Source: Argyresthia goedartella (taxonomy: Eukaryota > Arthropoda > Insecta > Lepidoptera > Argyresthiidae). From it: 64,000 nucleotides of DNA. A model generated the notes under the pieces. The model had not been told where the DNA came from. It ran no database searches and saw only the letters and a list, made by a program, of their open reading frames with translations. Location of the stretch: positions 22,461,201 to 22,525,200 of the forward strand of contig OX463835.1 of assembly GCA_949825045.1 (NCBI GenBank). The letters run 5' to 3'. Position numbers and translations under genes: made by a program. Below, piece by piece: positions 13,001 through 24,121 of the stretch (the stretch's first letter is position 1; every line of letters begins with the position of its first letter).

Positions 13001-13585
13001 AAAGCCCAACCACCCCCCGCCCCTCAGGCACGTCAACTTGACGAAGGCTGTGTTCCCGAAGCATTACAGCGTCTCAGATACCAAATTTGGATTGAAAGAG
13101 ATCGCCATCTTGATTCGACGGACTCACAGTCTCCCTCTCTTCCTTTAAAGCTCCCGGACTGAGGTTAGAGCCCCCCTAAATGACCCAAATATAAAGTAGT
13201 TTAGGATTAGTATAGGTTAAAAAATTATATAACCACCTCATAGTAGCGGAGGCTATCTGCCCTCCTAACATGCCGCTAACATGCCCTCTGACTATGAGCT
13301 GATGTCCGCTCGTAAAATCGGGTAAGCAGGCAAACTCCTCCCATATATATCATATACACAAATTTATCGCCCAAAAGGGCAAATAGCAGGTAGAAAGCCT
13401 GCAGCATATACCGAGGCCATGGCTCACAGTAAATTCGACTATCGATAACTGTAAACACAAAGGGGTGTTTTAGTCCGTATACCACATGAGCTGATGCACA
13501 TTCAATATGTGGGGACCCGGACATAGCAGGGAGGTCTGACTCCTGGGCATGGGTGATTCCATTTTTCCCCCTCCAACAAAAAAAA
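10090..13585 (+). mobile_element. Jockey-group non-LTR retrotransposon, decayed
   Basis: Endonuclease and reverse transcriptase fragments run in order from about 10400 to 13162. A 3' untranslated region follows, ending ttccccctccaac and an eight-A run at 13578-13585, which I take as the 3' end. Upstream of the endonuclease a short proline-rich frame (10136-10348) may be the last part of ORF1. The 5' limit is uncertain. Confidence 0.75.
10340..13162 (+). pseudogene. Jockey-type ORF2 (endonuclease and reverse transcriptase)
   Basis: APE endonuclease pieces: LYNADSLLRQREVADLL and ILAVQET (10420-10530), VILAGDFNSKPQQW (10780) and SDHRPV (10965). Reverse transcriptase pieces: GLDKITNTAIKYFP (about 11650), YYRPISFLSSIGKVYERLI (about 11825), FLDVAKDFDKVWH (about 12045), AGVPQGSFLSPSLFSLY (12185) and LALYADDMALYY (12275), the last two holding motifs B and C. 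A C-terminal ERFFINASSHPNPLI segment (12845-12890) is typical of jockey elements. The frame changes or stops at several places, including near 10590, 10910, 11680, 12118 and 12341, so it is dead despite an intact YADD. Confidence 0.82.
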
Positions 13586-15110
13586 GCGAGCTCTTTCTAG
13601 TCTAAGAGGCTCGGCTTGTTCAGACTAGACAGATGTGAGGATTACGCGCCGTTGGGTTATTAATAGGGAAACTAGAAGCCCTGAAGCCATACAAACAGGG
13701 CCAAACTGATTGCCTTCTTTCACCGTTGGGTTATAAATATAGGGAAAATTTAATTCCGGCCGGACAACAGAACAGCAGCACTCTTTCGTAGCGTCAAATC
13801 ACTGTGGCCGCTAACTGCCACAGCGGATTTGATCGTGATCAGAACGGTGCGAAAAACATTCTACTGAGACACACGCACTCTGTCGTCCTTCCGACACGGC
13901 CAGTATAGAGCGGATCGAAGGAGAGCTCGAGCTTAGAAGCGTCGAGAAGATATCTTGACCCTCTCAAATAACTGTATTCATTCAAGCTCGAATTTTCTTT
14001 GACCAAACTGATTGAGTGCAGGTCTGAAAGGGAGATAAATGTACAAAACAACTCAAAGATAAAGATATTTATTGTTTGATGAACCACATGGGTATTCGTT
14101 GGTTGTTTGTAATATGTAATAAATGTAATGTAACCGAATAAAAATAATTCATAATGTCAATTGTGCATCACGTCTTCCTCTACGCTCCGTGTACATGACA
14201 GCATCGCCTCGATGCATAGTCAAAAGACTATCGTCGCGTATGAAAGAGTAGTCGTCTTCACAAATATTGTCGTCCCTACGTCCATCAGCTCCTCGGCCTC
14301 GGTTATCGCCGCCTTTCGACGTATGCTTCTCAATTTGTGGCTCAGTAATTTATTTCTTGATTTCAACGTTCGTACTCGCCTGTGTAAAAATTCAATTACG
14401 GCATTTTGCTGCTCATCGCCACTCTGACGGCGTAGTCGTCGGGGCCCTTGCAGAAACGCTCCAGATCATCGAATAATTTTACGTTGCTCGACGAGTTAGT
14501 CGCGAGGATTTAATTCAGGTTACTCAGTGGCGTCGTGTGGGATGACTGAGTCAACGTCATTCGATGCAGGTGTCCAGAAGAGATGAGATGAAGCTCGAAT
14601 TGACTGAGAGGGTTGGCCGTGCGACATATCACACATCTTGGTCGTTTGATCAGTCTGAAAGCGCAATTAATTCATAGCTGATGACCGCACCGAGAATACT
14701 AAACGAACGGAAACGACCAGTCCCTATAGATGGTGTACTCGATTAGAAAAACGGGACAAGGAGTAATGGAGACGCCGGCGGCGGCGTTGGTCTCGTCAAC
14801 GTTAGCCATCGCGCACTACTGTCGCTTCATTTTCCTAGGCGTCGTCTGTGTCTTTTCACGCACTCCTTCTGGGGCGTGGGGAGTCGGGGTCAGGTCAATG
14901 GACCTCCTCCCTAGGAATCGCCTCTGTCCGACTCAGCGTCGGCTCGTTGCGGCGTGCGGACGGGTTGAGATTTTCATATACGGAGTGTATATGAAAATTG
15001 ATAATATTTAAATACGAGGTGTTTTGTGATTTATCGTTATTTATATTTGTTCCTTAGCCCGTTGATTGACTTAGGGTACCCTGGGTACCCAAGTACCGTT
15101 ATAGGTTTTG
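13586..15110. other. Non-coding stretch with small repeats and hairpins
   Basis: No convincing gene. Seen here: two direct copies of a ccgttgggttat motif about 74 bp apart (13649 and 13723), a hairpin at 13791-13838, and a perfect 12-bp inverted repeat at 14970-14998. On the minus strand, a polar open stretch below about 14385 is preceded by an acceptor-like TTTTTACACAG, but no partner exon could be identified. Confidence 0.5.
14970..14998. repeat. Perfect 12-bp inverted repeat with 5-base loop
   Basis: ATTTTCATATAC is followed by ggagt and the exact reverse complement GTATATGAAAAT. The stem is AT-rich and stands alone, with no run of T after it. Confidence 0.7.
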
Positions 15111-15114
15111 AAGA

Positions 15115-15663
15115 TTGGCCCCTAGCACCGCTGCCACTGATGCTCCCGCCGCTGCTGCTGCTCCCGCGCCCGCACCAGCACCCATGTCCCAGGACCCGGA
15201 GGTAACCGCTCAGGTCGCACAGGTCGCCGCCCCCATAGTAGCTAGGTCCCACCCAGCTTCAGCCGACATCATAGAAGCCGTCCACAAGGCAGTCAAAGGC
15301 ATAGGCGTGGTCACCAACAGCTCGAACAAGCAGAACATCTCGGACAAGACGTCCATTGCCGCCCACGGCCAGGACATCCTGGCAATGGTCGCACACCTTG
15401 CGCTCAGGCTGAGCGACACTGAACATGAGGTGACCGCACTCAAACTCCGGTTAGTGCAAGCTTCAGGACAGCAGTCTGGGTCACCCTCGGCACCCACCGC
15501 TCAGCCACAGGATATGGTCCCCTGCTACACAAATGCGCTGAAGATGCCGAAAGGGAAGCCTCCCATGCAAGTGCCGTACAAGGGTCCCACGGTAATTTTC
15601 TACCGCATAATCTTAAATAACATCGAGTACCCTAATCCTTATCCGTCCAACCATCCCATTTAA
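15115..15663 (+). pseudogene. Fragment of a non-LTR retrotransposon ORF1 (gag-like)
   Basis: The frame begins with Ala/Pro-rich low complexity, then a helical region (LALRLSDTEHEVTALKLRLV), then a segment CYTNALKMPKGKPPMQVPYK and GPTVIFY. The layout resembles the part of LINE ORF1 proteins just before the nucleic-acid-binding domain. The frame ends soon after in unrelated AT-rich sequence, with no zinc knuckles and no ORF2, so it is a truncated fragment. The family is not identified. Confidence 0.45.
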
Positions 15664-16999
15664 CCTACTTAATTAAACATTAAATACCCTAATCCTAATT
15701 TTATCCAACCAACCATCCGACTAACCCTAACTTAATCCGACCAACCATCCAACAAACCCTAACATTAAACTCTGATCACGCATAAGACCAGTACCAAAAC
15801 AAAACATTGACATGAACAAGAATAAATTTATATGAAATAGAATAAACTGACCGAAGGTCATATGTTAAGTTACACACTTAACTACACTTAGGGTGTAGAT
15901 CCTACTTAATATATACCTAACTACACTTAAGGTGTAGGCTATGCACCTTAAAAAACTTAATTAAAAAACTTAAATTATAACACCCTATGATCCCATCATA
16001 CAATTATTCGCGGCATAACACTAACCTACCTAACGCTAGAAAACTATCTGCTACAATACGAAGGCAAACAGATGAATCTAGCTAAGATTTAGCTTCTCGA
16101 ATGGTTATCATTCGACAAACTAAATTTATCAGACAACTATAATACCTCCGTTCTTAAAATTATCACAACTCCATCTTTGCTTAAAAAATTCATTTAAATC
16201 ACCACATTGTGAACTCTTTCCATTGAATGGAAATATTTCAAAAATTAACGCAGGCAAAGATCAAAGAAAAAAATTATGATTTTCAAATATGGGAAACGTC
16301 AACAATATTAACAGGATTAATCTATAGAGCCGTATTACTAAGCCACAGCTTAAGAATGAGGTCATTAAAATTCGTCCCAATAATACGATAAAACCGATAC
16401 TACAACTTATAAACATCTCAACTAATCCATTGGAATTCAGTAAACTATCTTTTACTATTAACAGTTTAAGATCATCGCCGTGAGTTGCAACCAATTACCC
16501 AAGTTAAAACACTACAAAGAATCTCGAATGTGTATCGAATACCCGAGTTATCCCACATCAGAAATTACTTTAATTGAGAAACCTTCGTTACCATCTTCGT
16601 TATACAACCCATAGTCTCCCCTTACCAAATCATCCCAACTCTATACTTTAAGAACGCAGGAACCAAAACAGAACCCTATGACGAATAGCTATTGCCTCGT
16701 CATACTGCTCTCAAAGATAAAACCAGGCGACCGGTTCAAACAATTATTATACGAACTGTCGTTTATAAAAGTTTCTCATGTAAAGGTAATCTACCACGGA
16801 AATCTAGTATGTTACAAATATTTCTTGGGTCTTTGGTGAACGGTCCTCATCAGACATCATAGTTCAGCAACAACATGAAAAGAAACACCGGTTAATAAAC
16901 AATTCATAACAATACCGCATACATAAATTACAAACCAACAACCGGGATAAAATTATATTATACTCCTAATGTATAATTATTTAATATCAGACGAACTCC
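15664..16999. other. AT-rich non-coding region
   Basis: No gene seen. It starts with scattered ccctaa/ccatcc-type words (15630-15770) and has two copies of an actacactta-rggtgtag motif at 15882 and 15921. Its end adjoins the C-terminus of the minus-strand Gypsy pol, so part of it may be that element's 3' untranslated region and LTR, but no second LTR is available. Confidence 0.4.
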
Positions 17000-18483
17000 T
17001 CAACGCAGCACAAAGCGTTTTAAACGATTTGTGTTAACAATTACGCCCCGTGACCGTGAGTTCAGACGACGAATCAGCACATTAGACCTCCCAACGATCT
17101 CAATGACCTTGTATGGTCCCTGATACAGACGTGCCAACTTCATACATCTTCCCGTTATCCGCCTTGGTACGTATAACAAAACTAAGTCATTCACCCGGAA
17201 CGATCTGGGTTTTGATCTCATATCGTAATACCGTTATTGTACACGCTGTGCATTCGCAATATTCCCTAACGCCTTAGTCAGCAGCCTTCCCATACGATTT
17301 ACCCTTTCACCTATCGTTTCGTCTAAACCAACTGCGTTTAATCCTAATGATCGATCCACCACTGAGCACTGTTCCCTAACAAATAAAATATTATACGGCG
17401 ATACTTTCGTTGACGCCTGCACGCTAGTATTATACGCATGTACTACCAAAGGTAAAACTGAGCACCATTGCCTTTGATTACTACCTAAATATTTTGATAA
17501 CATCGAAGTTAACGTTCTATTCATTCGTTCTACCAAACCGTTACTATGTGGGTGAAACGAACTTTTATGTATCATTTTAGCCCCAAACTGTTCTACCGTT
17601 TCTTTTACGATTCCCGCCGTAAAAACTGTACCCCTATCTGAAATAATTTCCCTAATAGGCCCGAACCTACAGAAAACTTCCTCAATTAAAAACCGCACTA
17701 CATCTTCCGATGTAACCCTAGGTAACGCCTTACATATCGCAAACCGCGACGCATACTCTACCGCGACTATAATAAATCGGTTATCTCTCGACGAACGTGG
17801 AAACGCTCCTAACACGTCGATTCCTACCTTCTCAAAAATATCCGAGACCCTAATCGGCATCAAATCTGCTACGCTTTTAACTACTTTCCTTTCTTGACAC
17901 GGCACGCACGAAGCTATATAACGCTGTATCTCCTTATCGGCTTTTGGCATGAAATATTTCGACCGAAACCTCTTCAACGTCTTTGCGAGACCCAAATGCA
18001 ACGTACCGGTAAACTCCTCGAACGTTCTACCATACACTATTACATTGTCTACGTAAACCATAACCCCTTTAAATCTTAAAACTGTTTGACTCGTTGCCAA
18101 ACCGAACGGAAAAACATTAAATTCATAAAGACCCGTGGTCGTGACGAAAGCCGTTTTATGCCTACCTTCCGTAATAACCGTCTGCCAATAACCTGAATTG
18201 AGATCTAACTCCGCAAAATACTTGGCCCCGGCCAAACTATCGACAATGTCTTCTATCCGCGGAATAGGATAACTATCCCTACAAATTTTCTTATTTAATT
18301 TCCGATAATCTACACAAAACCTCCATGAATTATCGGGCTTTTTAATTAACACAACGGGCGCAGCATAAGAACTAGTGGATTCCCTAATAACACCTAGTTT
18401 CAACATCTCCGCGACCTGCTCCTCAATAATTTCTCGTTGCACCGGCGAAACGCGATACGGGTGACAATGAACCGGCTCTTCAT
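17000..18483 (-). pseudogene. Gypsy (Ty3-like) pol with internal deletion
   Basis: Reading leftward: the start of reverse transcriptase (VVLIKKPDNSWRFCVDYRKL, ELDLNSGYWQ, FPFGLA), then VYVDNVIVYGRTFEEF where YVDD should be. The frame passes directly into the integrase zinc-finger region (LAKTLKRFRSKYF, CVPCQERK). The RT thumb and the whole RNase H are absent, yet the frame stays open for 402 codons. Integrase catalytic residues are visible in VGIDVLGAF, ISDRGTVF and NGLVERMNRTL. A TAA at 17234-17236 splits off the integrase C-terminal domain (17000-17221), which is in the same frame. The N-terminal side ends abruptly at 18483 against an unrelated LINE. Confidence 0.85.
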
Positions 18484-20477
18484 CATAAGAAAGAACCTAA
18501 TATGGAACCTTGTGGAACGCCAATTTTTACACCCGATCCATCAGATTTAACGCCGTTTACTTCTGCTTTTTGAATTCTATTGCTTAGGTATGATCTTAGT
18601 AGATCCAACGCTTTATTTCTAACTCCGTAACGATTTAATTTAATTATAAGCATATTATGATCAACACAATCAAACGCCTTCGACAGGTCGCAAAAAACTC
18701 CGATAGCATCTGTGCGGCCCTCCCATGCAGAATAAATATGAGATATAAGGGTAATACCTGCATCCGTAGTCGATTTACCCCTAGTGAAACCGTATTGTTT
18801 GGCGTGGAGTTGTTTTGTACGGTTGAAGTGTGAGAGCATTTGATTAAGTATAATCTTTTCAAATATTTTACTTAGTGTTGGAAGAACAGATATTGGTCTG
18901 AAATTTGAAGGATCACCCTTATCTCCCGACTTGAACAGAGGTATCAGTTTACTGTGATTCATGAGGTCTGGGAAAGCCCCATCGTCAACACATTTATTGA
19001 ATATATAAGCTAAGTGTGGGGCTATAACTAGAATTACTGAACCAATGACTTTGACTGATATACCCCACATGTCTTCCGTATTTTTTAAGTTAAGTAATTT
19101 AAACGTTTTGACAATGTCCTGGGGATATACATGATGAAATTTTAAATATACATTACTGACGCTAGTGTTATTTTTTAATAAAGTCTCTGCTTCATATGGA
19201 GATGAATTTAGACGTTCTGTTGTGAGTAAGGGTATATTGGTGAAGAATGTTTCAAAAGCTCGAGCAACATCAGCGCTGGATTTAACAACATCATCACCTA
19301 TCTTAAGGCTGGAATCATTGTCCCTTGGTATAACTTTGCCAGTTTCGCGGTTTATTATTTGCCAAACTGTTTTCATTCTATTATTTGAATTTTGAATTTT
19401 TCTATTAATGTGTAAAGTTTTTGCAGTTTTACAAACCAACTTGAAAGTTTTGGAATATTTTTTAACATAGTCATGAAATTTTCGATCAAAGTTATAGGTT
19501 TTTTGTTCATAAAGGTCATATAAGATAACTCTACTTTTACGAATTCCAAACGTTGCCCAGTCATTTTTATATTTACCGTTGTAGTCACTGACTTTCTTTA
19601 ATTTAAAAACTTTATTGAATTCTGTCTGAATAATGTTGAAGAAGTCTAAGTAGATTTTGTTTGGGTTCTGTTCATCAAAATCCGGTACTGGCAAATTTAT
19701 TCCTAACTTTTTCATATACGTCTCTAGTCTATGGGATGTAATAGGCCTATAAAATGATGGATCAGTCCTATTTTTACTTGCAATTGGGAATGAAACTGTT
19801 TGACCACTGTGATCGGAGGGTAAACGTAGAGGGTAAGTAGGTATTACATTTTTACTTGTGAATGCACAGTCACAAAATACGTTATCTAAGCAAAATTGGC
19901 TGGTAAGTGTAATTCTAGTCTGCTCTAGACATATATGACATAAATTAAATGATTTGAACAGAGTTATTAATCTTTGTTTCAATGTTGTACCTACAAGCAA
20001 ATCTACATTAAAATCGCCGCAAATAATTAACTTTTTTCTGCTATTACAAAGTTTAATGAGGGCACCCTCCATAATTTTCTCGAACATTTCAAAATTGCCA
20101 TGGCCGTTTTCATCTCTCGGAGGTCTGTAGACACAAACAATAATATGGCTATCCAACTCAACACAGGATACCTCTATTTGTCTTTCTACAGTAAGTGCAA
20201 CAATATCTTTCCGTTGCTTCACCTTAATATTATTTTTTACTAAGATTAAAGAACCACCTCTATCAGCAGTCTTTCTATTGAAACAACTGACAATTTTGTA
20301 ATTATTTATGTTAAAAGACATCATATTTTCCTTTAAACAGTGTTCTGTAATACAAATAATATCGGTGTCTGAATGGTTAAGAAATAATTCTAATACAAGT
20401 TCTTTGCCAGGTAGCCCCTGCATGTTTTGATGGGAAATATTTAAGTGGGGCTTACCCTTTGTCCTAGTATTTTTCAT
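18484..20477 (-). pseudogene. CR1-like ORF2, endonuclease and partial reverse transcriptase
   Basis: An open frame of 664 codons starts at ATG 20477. Residues 10-230 form an APE endonuclease (ISHQNMQGLPGKELVLELF, DIICITEHCL, YRPPRDENGHGNFEMFE, IICGDFNVDLL, PSDHSGQTVSF). Reverse transcriptase follows, with LIPLFKSGDKGDPSNFRPIS, QYGFTRGKSTTDA, CDLSKAFDCVDHNMLI and VPQGSILG. The frame then runs into Gypsy DNA. No internal stops are present, so the truncation is the only defect seen. The clade call (CR1/jockey group) rests on motif style. Confidence 0.82.
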
Positions 20478-20551
20478 TTGATTGCCAGAAAACCCCTGCT
20501 TATTTTGTAAAATTTTCTTATGTTTTGAGGGGTCCTCTTTTGTCGAACTAT

Positions 20552-21063
20552 CTAGTTTAAAACACTACTATTAGTACTAATACTAACTAAAACTGAAGGC
20601 GACTGCGTCATTATATTTACAACTGTGTCACATATATTATACGCTAACAATGAAGCTACTTGTTTTTTTTGTTTTATGAGACAGGTACATAGTATCCTGA
20701 GTCACAGTAAAGTTATGAATAAAATTATTCATGTCGAAATATAAAATAGCATCACTATGATAACACGTTATATTGTATAGATGCATGTTCATTCTATGTA
20801 CACTTTTATTTTGTTTCCCCGATAAATTCGAACAATAAGGAAAGTTACATAGAATAAATTGTCTTATTACATAAATTGAGCAGTACATCTATACCGATAT
20901 CTAATGCACTCCGACAAATGTTTGAGTGGTTTCTTTCCATAATAACAATGGTAGTATGTTCATCAAAATTCCCTACAGCTATCTTTTTTATAATATCATC
21001 AAAGGAACTATTAGGACAACAATTATTTGTCACTTGTTGCTTAAGGCCATAATGCAAAAACAT
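20552..21063 (-). pseudogene. LINE ORF1 C-terminal fragment, possible SGNH/esterase-like domain
   Basis: Two overlapping minus-strand frames read as one protein tail. One contains FDDIIKKIAVGNFDEHTTIV (about 20940-21000). The other has MNMHLYNITCYHSDAILYFD followed by TQDTMYLSHKTKK (20680-20800). A one-base shift in an eight-T run at about 20662 leads on to VASLLAYNICDTVV and a stop at 20552. The spacing of the Asp/His-containing blocks and the final helix recall the esterase-like domain of some CR1 ORF1 proteins. The domain call is tentative. Confidence 0.4.
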
Positions 21064-21110
21064 ACCAAAATCTACACCTATCTTATCTGAATAAACTACA
21101 GTTCAAGAAT

Positions 21111-21428
21111 AAATAAAACTTCCGCTACTATCGAGTTGGAGGAGGAGGAAGACATCGTCCTGCCTGCCTCTCAGTCTGCCAAGAAGAGAAAACAGCAATG
21201 TCTGGTTTCAGAATCTGAGGTAAGTTCATATTATCCATTTCTATAAAAGTTAAACCTAACTACAACTAGTTATTTTGAAAAGTGTATTCATCCTTAACGT
21301 ATACTTTTGTTACAGCTTACATATATCTATAAAAGGTCTATTATCTAGATAGGCAAGAATTTGTTAGGTTTACCATAATGAGCGACTGTGGTCTAGGCTG
21401 TTCGATACTCGAGTCTCAAGCAGGAGGC
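21111..21428 (+). repeat. Left arm of a ~320-bp inverted repeat
   Basis: From aataaaacttccgct to gtctcaagcaggagg the plus strand matches the minus strand of 28620-28945 almost base for base. The arm contains the end of an exon (SAKKRKQQCLVSESE, then the donor gag|gtaagt) and the first part of its intron. It is cut on the outer side by the LINE ending at 21110 and on the inner side by a retrotransposon tail. Confidence 0.85.
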
Positions 21429-21439
21429 TCATATTATTA

Positions 21440-23605
21440 TTAGCAAATAATAATATGAAGATATCATTATTAATTAAACAGTAATACAATTAACTGTCAA
21501 ACACACCACTACTTCACCCAGCATTGTCCAAAGATGTTAAAAATTTACGAATCATATGAGCCCTTAATGTTTGCGCACTGTTCCAGAATATATCAATGTC
21601 ATCATTATCGTCGTCATCAACACCGGTAGCACCGTTGTGGCCCCTGTCACCGAGACGGTTAAAAGTAGAACACGCTCTTATCAAGAAGGAGTTCTCTCTG
21701 TAATTGCTATGCACGAGAGGCAATTGGAACAACGGTCGTCTACGAACGTTATGACTAGGGACCTTAAACTTAATTTTACCAAGCAGCGATGGACAGTCAA
21801 CAGTGCCCTTAACTATTTTCATCAGGAATACCATATCTGAGATATCCCTGCGAAGTTTCAGTGGTAACAAATGTAAACGTGCACAGCGATACTCATAGCT
21901 GAGCTTGGGCAACTTGAACTTAAAGCCGATATATCTTGTAAATTTCTTCTGAATCCGTTCAAGTCTATTGATGTAGACGTCGTAGCACGGATTCCAAACC
22001 TGCGAAGCATATTCCAGATGACTGCGGACATAAGCACAATATAGAATTTTAATAGTTTTCATTGGCTTAAACGACTTCGACGACCTCATGACGAACCCCA
22101 ATGCCTTAGAGGCTTTACTGACAATTGCATCAATATGATGGTCAATCATAAGTCTGCTGTCAATAACAACACCAAGGTCTCTGCTGTCATATACTCTAGA
22201 AAGCGGAAGATCCTTAATTTGATAATTATTTATGTACGGTTTTAATTTACGGGTAAAAGTTATGAAGAAACACTTGGTGACATTTAAATCCAGCTTATTT
22301 GTTACGCAGTAGCCGTCAAGCCTATATAAGTCACTCTGTAAGAGTTCACCATCCGAGACCCCATTAACAACTCTAAAAATCTTCATGTCATCGGCAAAAA
22401 GCAGAAATCTAGAGGTTTGAAAACATTGATCAATATCATAGATAAATAATATAAATAGCAGAGGACCAAGAAGCGATCCTTGTGGGACTCCAGACGGTAC
22501 ACTCATCCAGGAAGACCTGAAACCATTGAGAACTACGGCTTGAGATCTTCCTGCAACATACGAAGCAAACCATTTGAGCATTCGATCGAAAGCTTTACTA
22601 TAATCAGTATAAATGACATCGACTTGGTCGTTATTGTCCATACGCTCACTGATATAGTCATGGAAAAGTACAAGGTTAGATACCGTCGATCTGCCCCTTA
22701 AGAAACCGTGCTGCATAGGACTGAAACTAGATTTAAGCGCTTCATATAATTGAGTATATACCACACGCTCAAGAACCTTGGCTATAAGACACAAATTTGA
22801 GATAGGCCTATAATGCTCAACGCGCTCACGGGAACCTTTTTTATGTATGGGGGAAATAAAAGCAGACTTCCAACGAATCGGCATGACACCTTCGTTGAGA
22901 GATCTTTTAAACAAAATTGTGATGGGAACGGACAGCTCTTTTGCACAAGCAACTAGTAACGAAGCGGGTATAGCATCAGGCCCGGCAGACTTGCACAGGT
23001 CCAAAGACTGAAGGAGCTTATGAACATAGGAGCTATTAACTGCGATACTAAATATATCGCACAGACACTGCGGTTCGACATGTGTATGTGCTTGGCCCAC
23101 ATTATCATTGTCAGAGCTGGATAAAATTTGAATTAAAGTAATCAGAGAAGAAACTACTAATGGTGTTGCCATTGTCGGACGTTTTAAAATCGTAAGACAT
23201 ATTCGAGGGAAATGCACTACCTTGGCGTTTCCACTTAATATAGGACCAGAAGGTCTTAGGATTTTTAACTATAGAATCTTCAATTTCAGCTATGTAATTA
23301 GTGTGGCATTCACGCTCCATTCTACTTGCTCGGTCACGTAAAATTGAAAAAGACATTTGGTCAGAAAGATTCCCATAGTTTTTATACTTTTTGAAATATT
23401 TGAACTTTTCCTGACTTTGATTAGAGCTTTGCTAAACCAAGGTGGGTAATTGTTCTTAGATAAGCTGCGAGTAGGAACATATGAGTCACGTAGTTTATAA
23501 ATTAATGTATAGAAAATATCGACAGCGTCATCTACACTACCACTACCAAGCTTACCTACCCAGTCAAAATCATGGATGTGTTTACGTATTTGCTTATAGT
23601 AGAAA
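21440..23605 (-). mobile_element. Jockey-type LINE inserted in the Polinton integrase
   Basis: The Polinton integrase frame breaks off at about 23606 (after ILAVIDTFS) and LINE sequence starts at once. The LINE runs to a short AT-rich tail at about 21440-21510, next to the inverted repeat. It is 5' truncated inside the endonuclease-RT linker. The remainder of the integrase is not found on the other side, so DNA was lost as well. Confidence 0.75.
21514..23605 (-). pseudogene. Jockey-type reverse transcriptase with small in-frame deletion
   Basis: The main frame (21514-23217) has GPDAIPASLLVACAKELS, FISPIHKKGSRERVEHYRPI, HGFLRGRSTVSNLVLFHDYI, SGVPQGSLLGPLLFILFI and FLLFADDMKIF, then the thumb (LDLNVTKCFFITF, SRDLGVVIDSRL) and the C-terminal region LERIQKKFTRYIGFKF. 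Motif A reads YTDYSKAFDRM and jumps straight to LKWFASYVAGR, about two dozen residues shorter than expected, without losing frame. The upstream part (23111-23575) lies in another frame: KNPKTFWSYIKWKR and NNYPPWFSKALIK. YADD has become FADD, which is common and functional in LINEs. The deletion after motif A and the shift make activity unlikely. Confidence 0.83.
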
Positions 23606-23780
23606 AGGTGTCAATTACCGCTAATATATATTTATATTTATAATTTTCTTTAGAGACAGATTGCATATCAATAAGATCAGCTTGCCATAAATCATCTATA
23701 TCTTTCATAACAACATGTCTTCGAGGAAATTTTTTTCTGGCTTGTCTATGAATTTCATCTACCACTATTTTTTTGCTCAT
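23606..23780 (-). pseudogene. Polinton integrase, N-terminal fragment
   Basis: The frame starts at ATG 23780 and reads HRQARKKFPRRHVVMKD, then DLWQADLIDMQSVS and YKYILAVIDTFS. The first catalytic Asp (WQADLID) and the second strand of the DDE core (ILAVIDTFS) match retroviral-type Polinton integrases. The rest was lost where the LINE is inserted. It lies 5 bp downstream of the stop of the small protein at 23785-24072. Confidence 0.82.
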
Positions 23781-23784
23781 TTTT

Positions 23785-24072
23785 TTATTTTTCTGTGATA
23801 ATGACTAAGTTATTCTTCAATCCAGCAATTTCCAATGTTATTTGATCCAATGATTGATTAATAGGTTTTAACTGTTTGAGCAATTTTTCAACATGTTTGT
23901 CAACATATTCTTTTGTAACACAGTCATTTAAATCAATTGGATTTCCAATATGTTTAATGACCTTATTTCTAGCATCTTAACTGTTATCGTCTATTTATAC
24001 AAAATGAGGTTCTAAATTATATTGTTTCTTCTGTCTTTTCAATACATGGTGACCAAACTTGTCAACATTCAT
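23785..24072 (-). pseudogene. Small Polinton protein of the VDKFG type, two in-frame stops
   Basis: Translation from ATG 24072 begins MNVDKFGHHVLKRQKK, stops at 23995-23997 and again at 23977-23979. It then continues in the same frame with RNKVIKHIGNPIDLNDC and KEYVDKHVEKLLKQLKP to the stop at 23785. Proteins with a VDxFGRH start and a later DPxDxxDAVTKxYVD-like phrase sit beside the integrase in insect Polintons. The function is unknown to me; a fibre-like or virion-associated role is only a guess. Confidence 0.55.
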
Positions 24073-24121
24073 GATTAAGCGCTGTTAAAGCACTAAATTA
24101 AATTAGATATTTGAGTACCTT

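Larger units (their letters stand above)
18484..21110 (-). mobile_element. CR1-like LINE, copy A, truncated at its 3' end
   Basis: ORF1 and ORF2 pieces on the minus strand belong to a family with a second copy at 38720-40350. Copy A stops inside the reverse transcriptase at the join with Gypsy pol, losing the catalytic YADD and everything after. LINEs usually lose their 5' end, so this points to a later deletion. The 5' side abuts the left arm of a large inverted repeat at about 21110. Confidence 0.75.

Noticed and set aside
14161..14480. A minus-strand exon of a host gene with acidic/Arg-rich tail
   Set aside because: One acceptor-like site and an open stretch are not enough; no partner exon, domain or polyadenylation signal could be tied to it.
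15630..15770. Telomere-like ccctaa/taaccc words
   Set aside because: The words are scattered among unrelated ccatcc words and never form a clean (CCTAA)n run.
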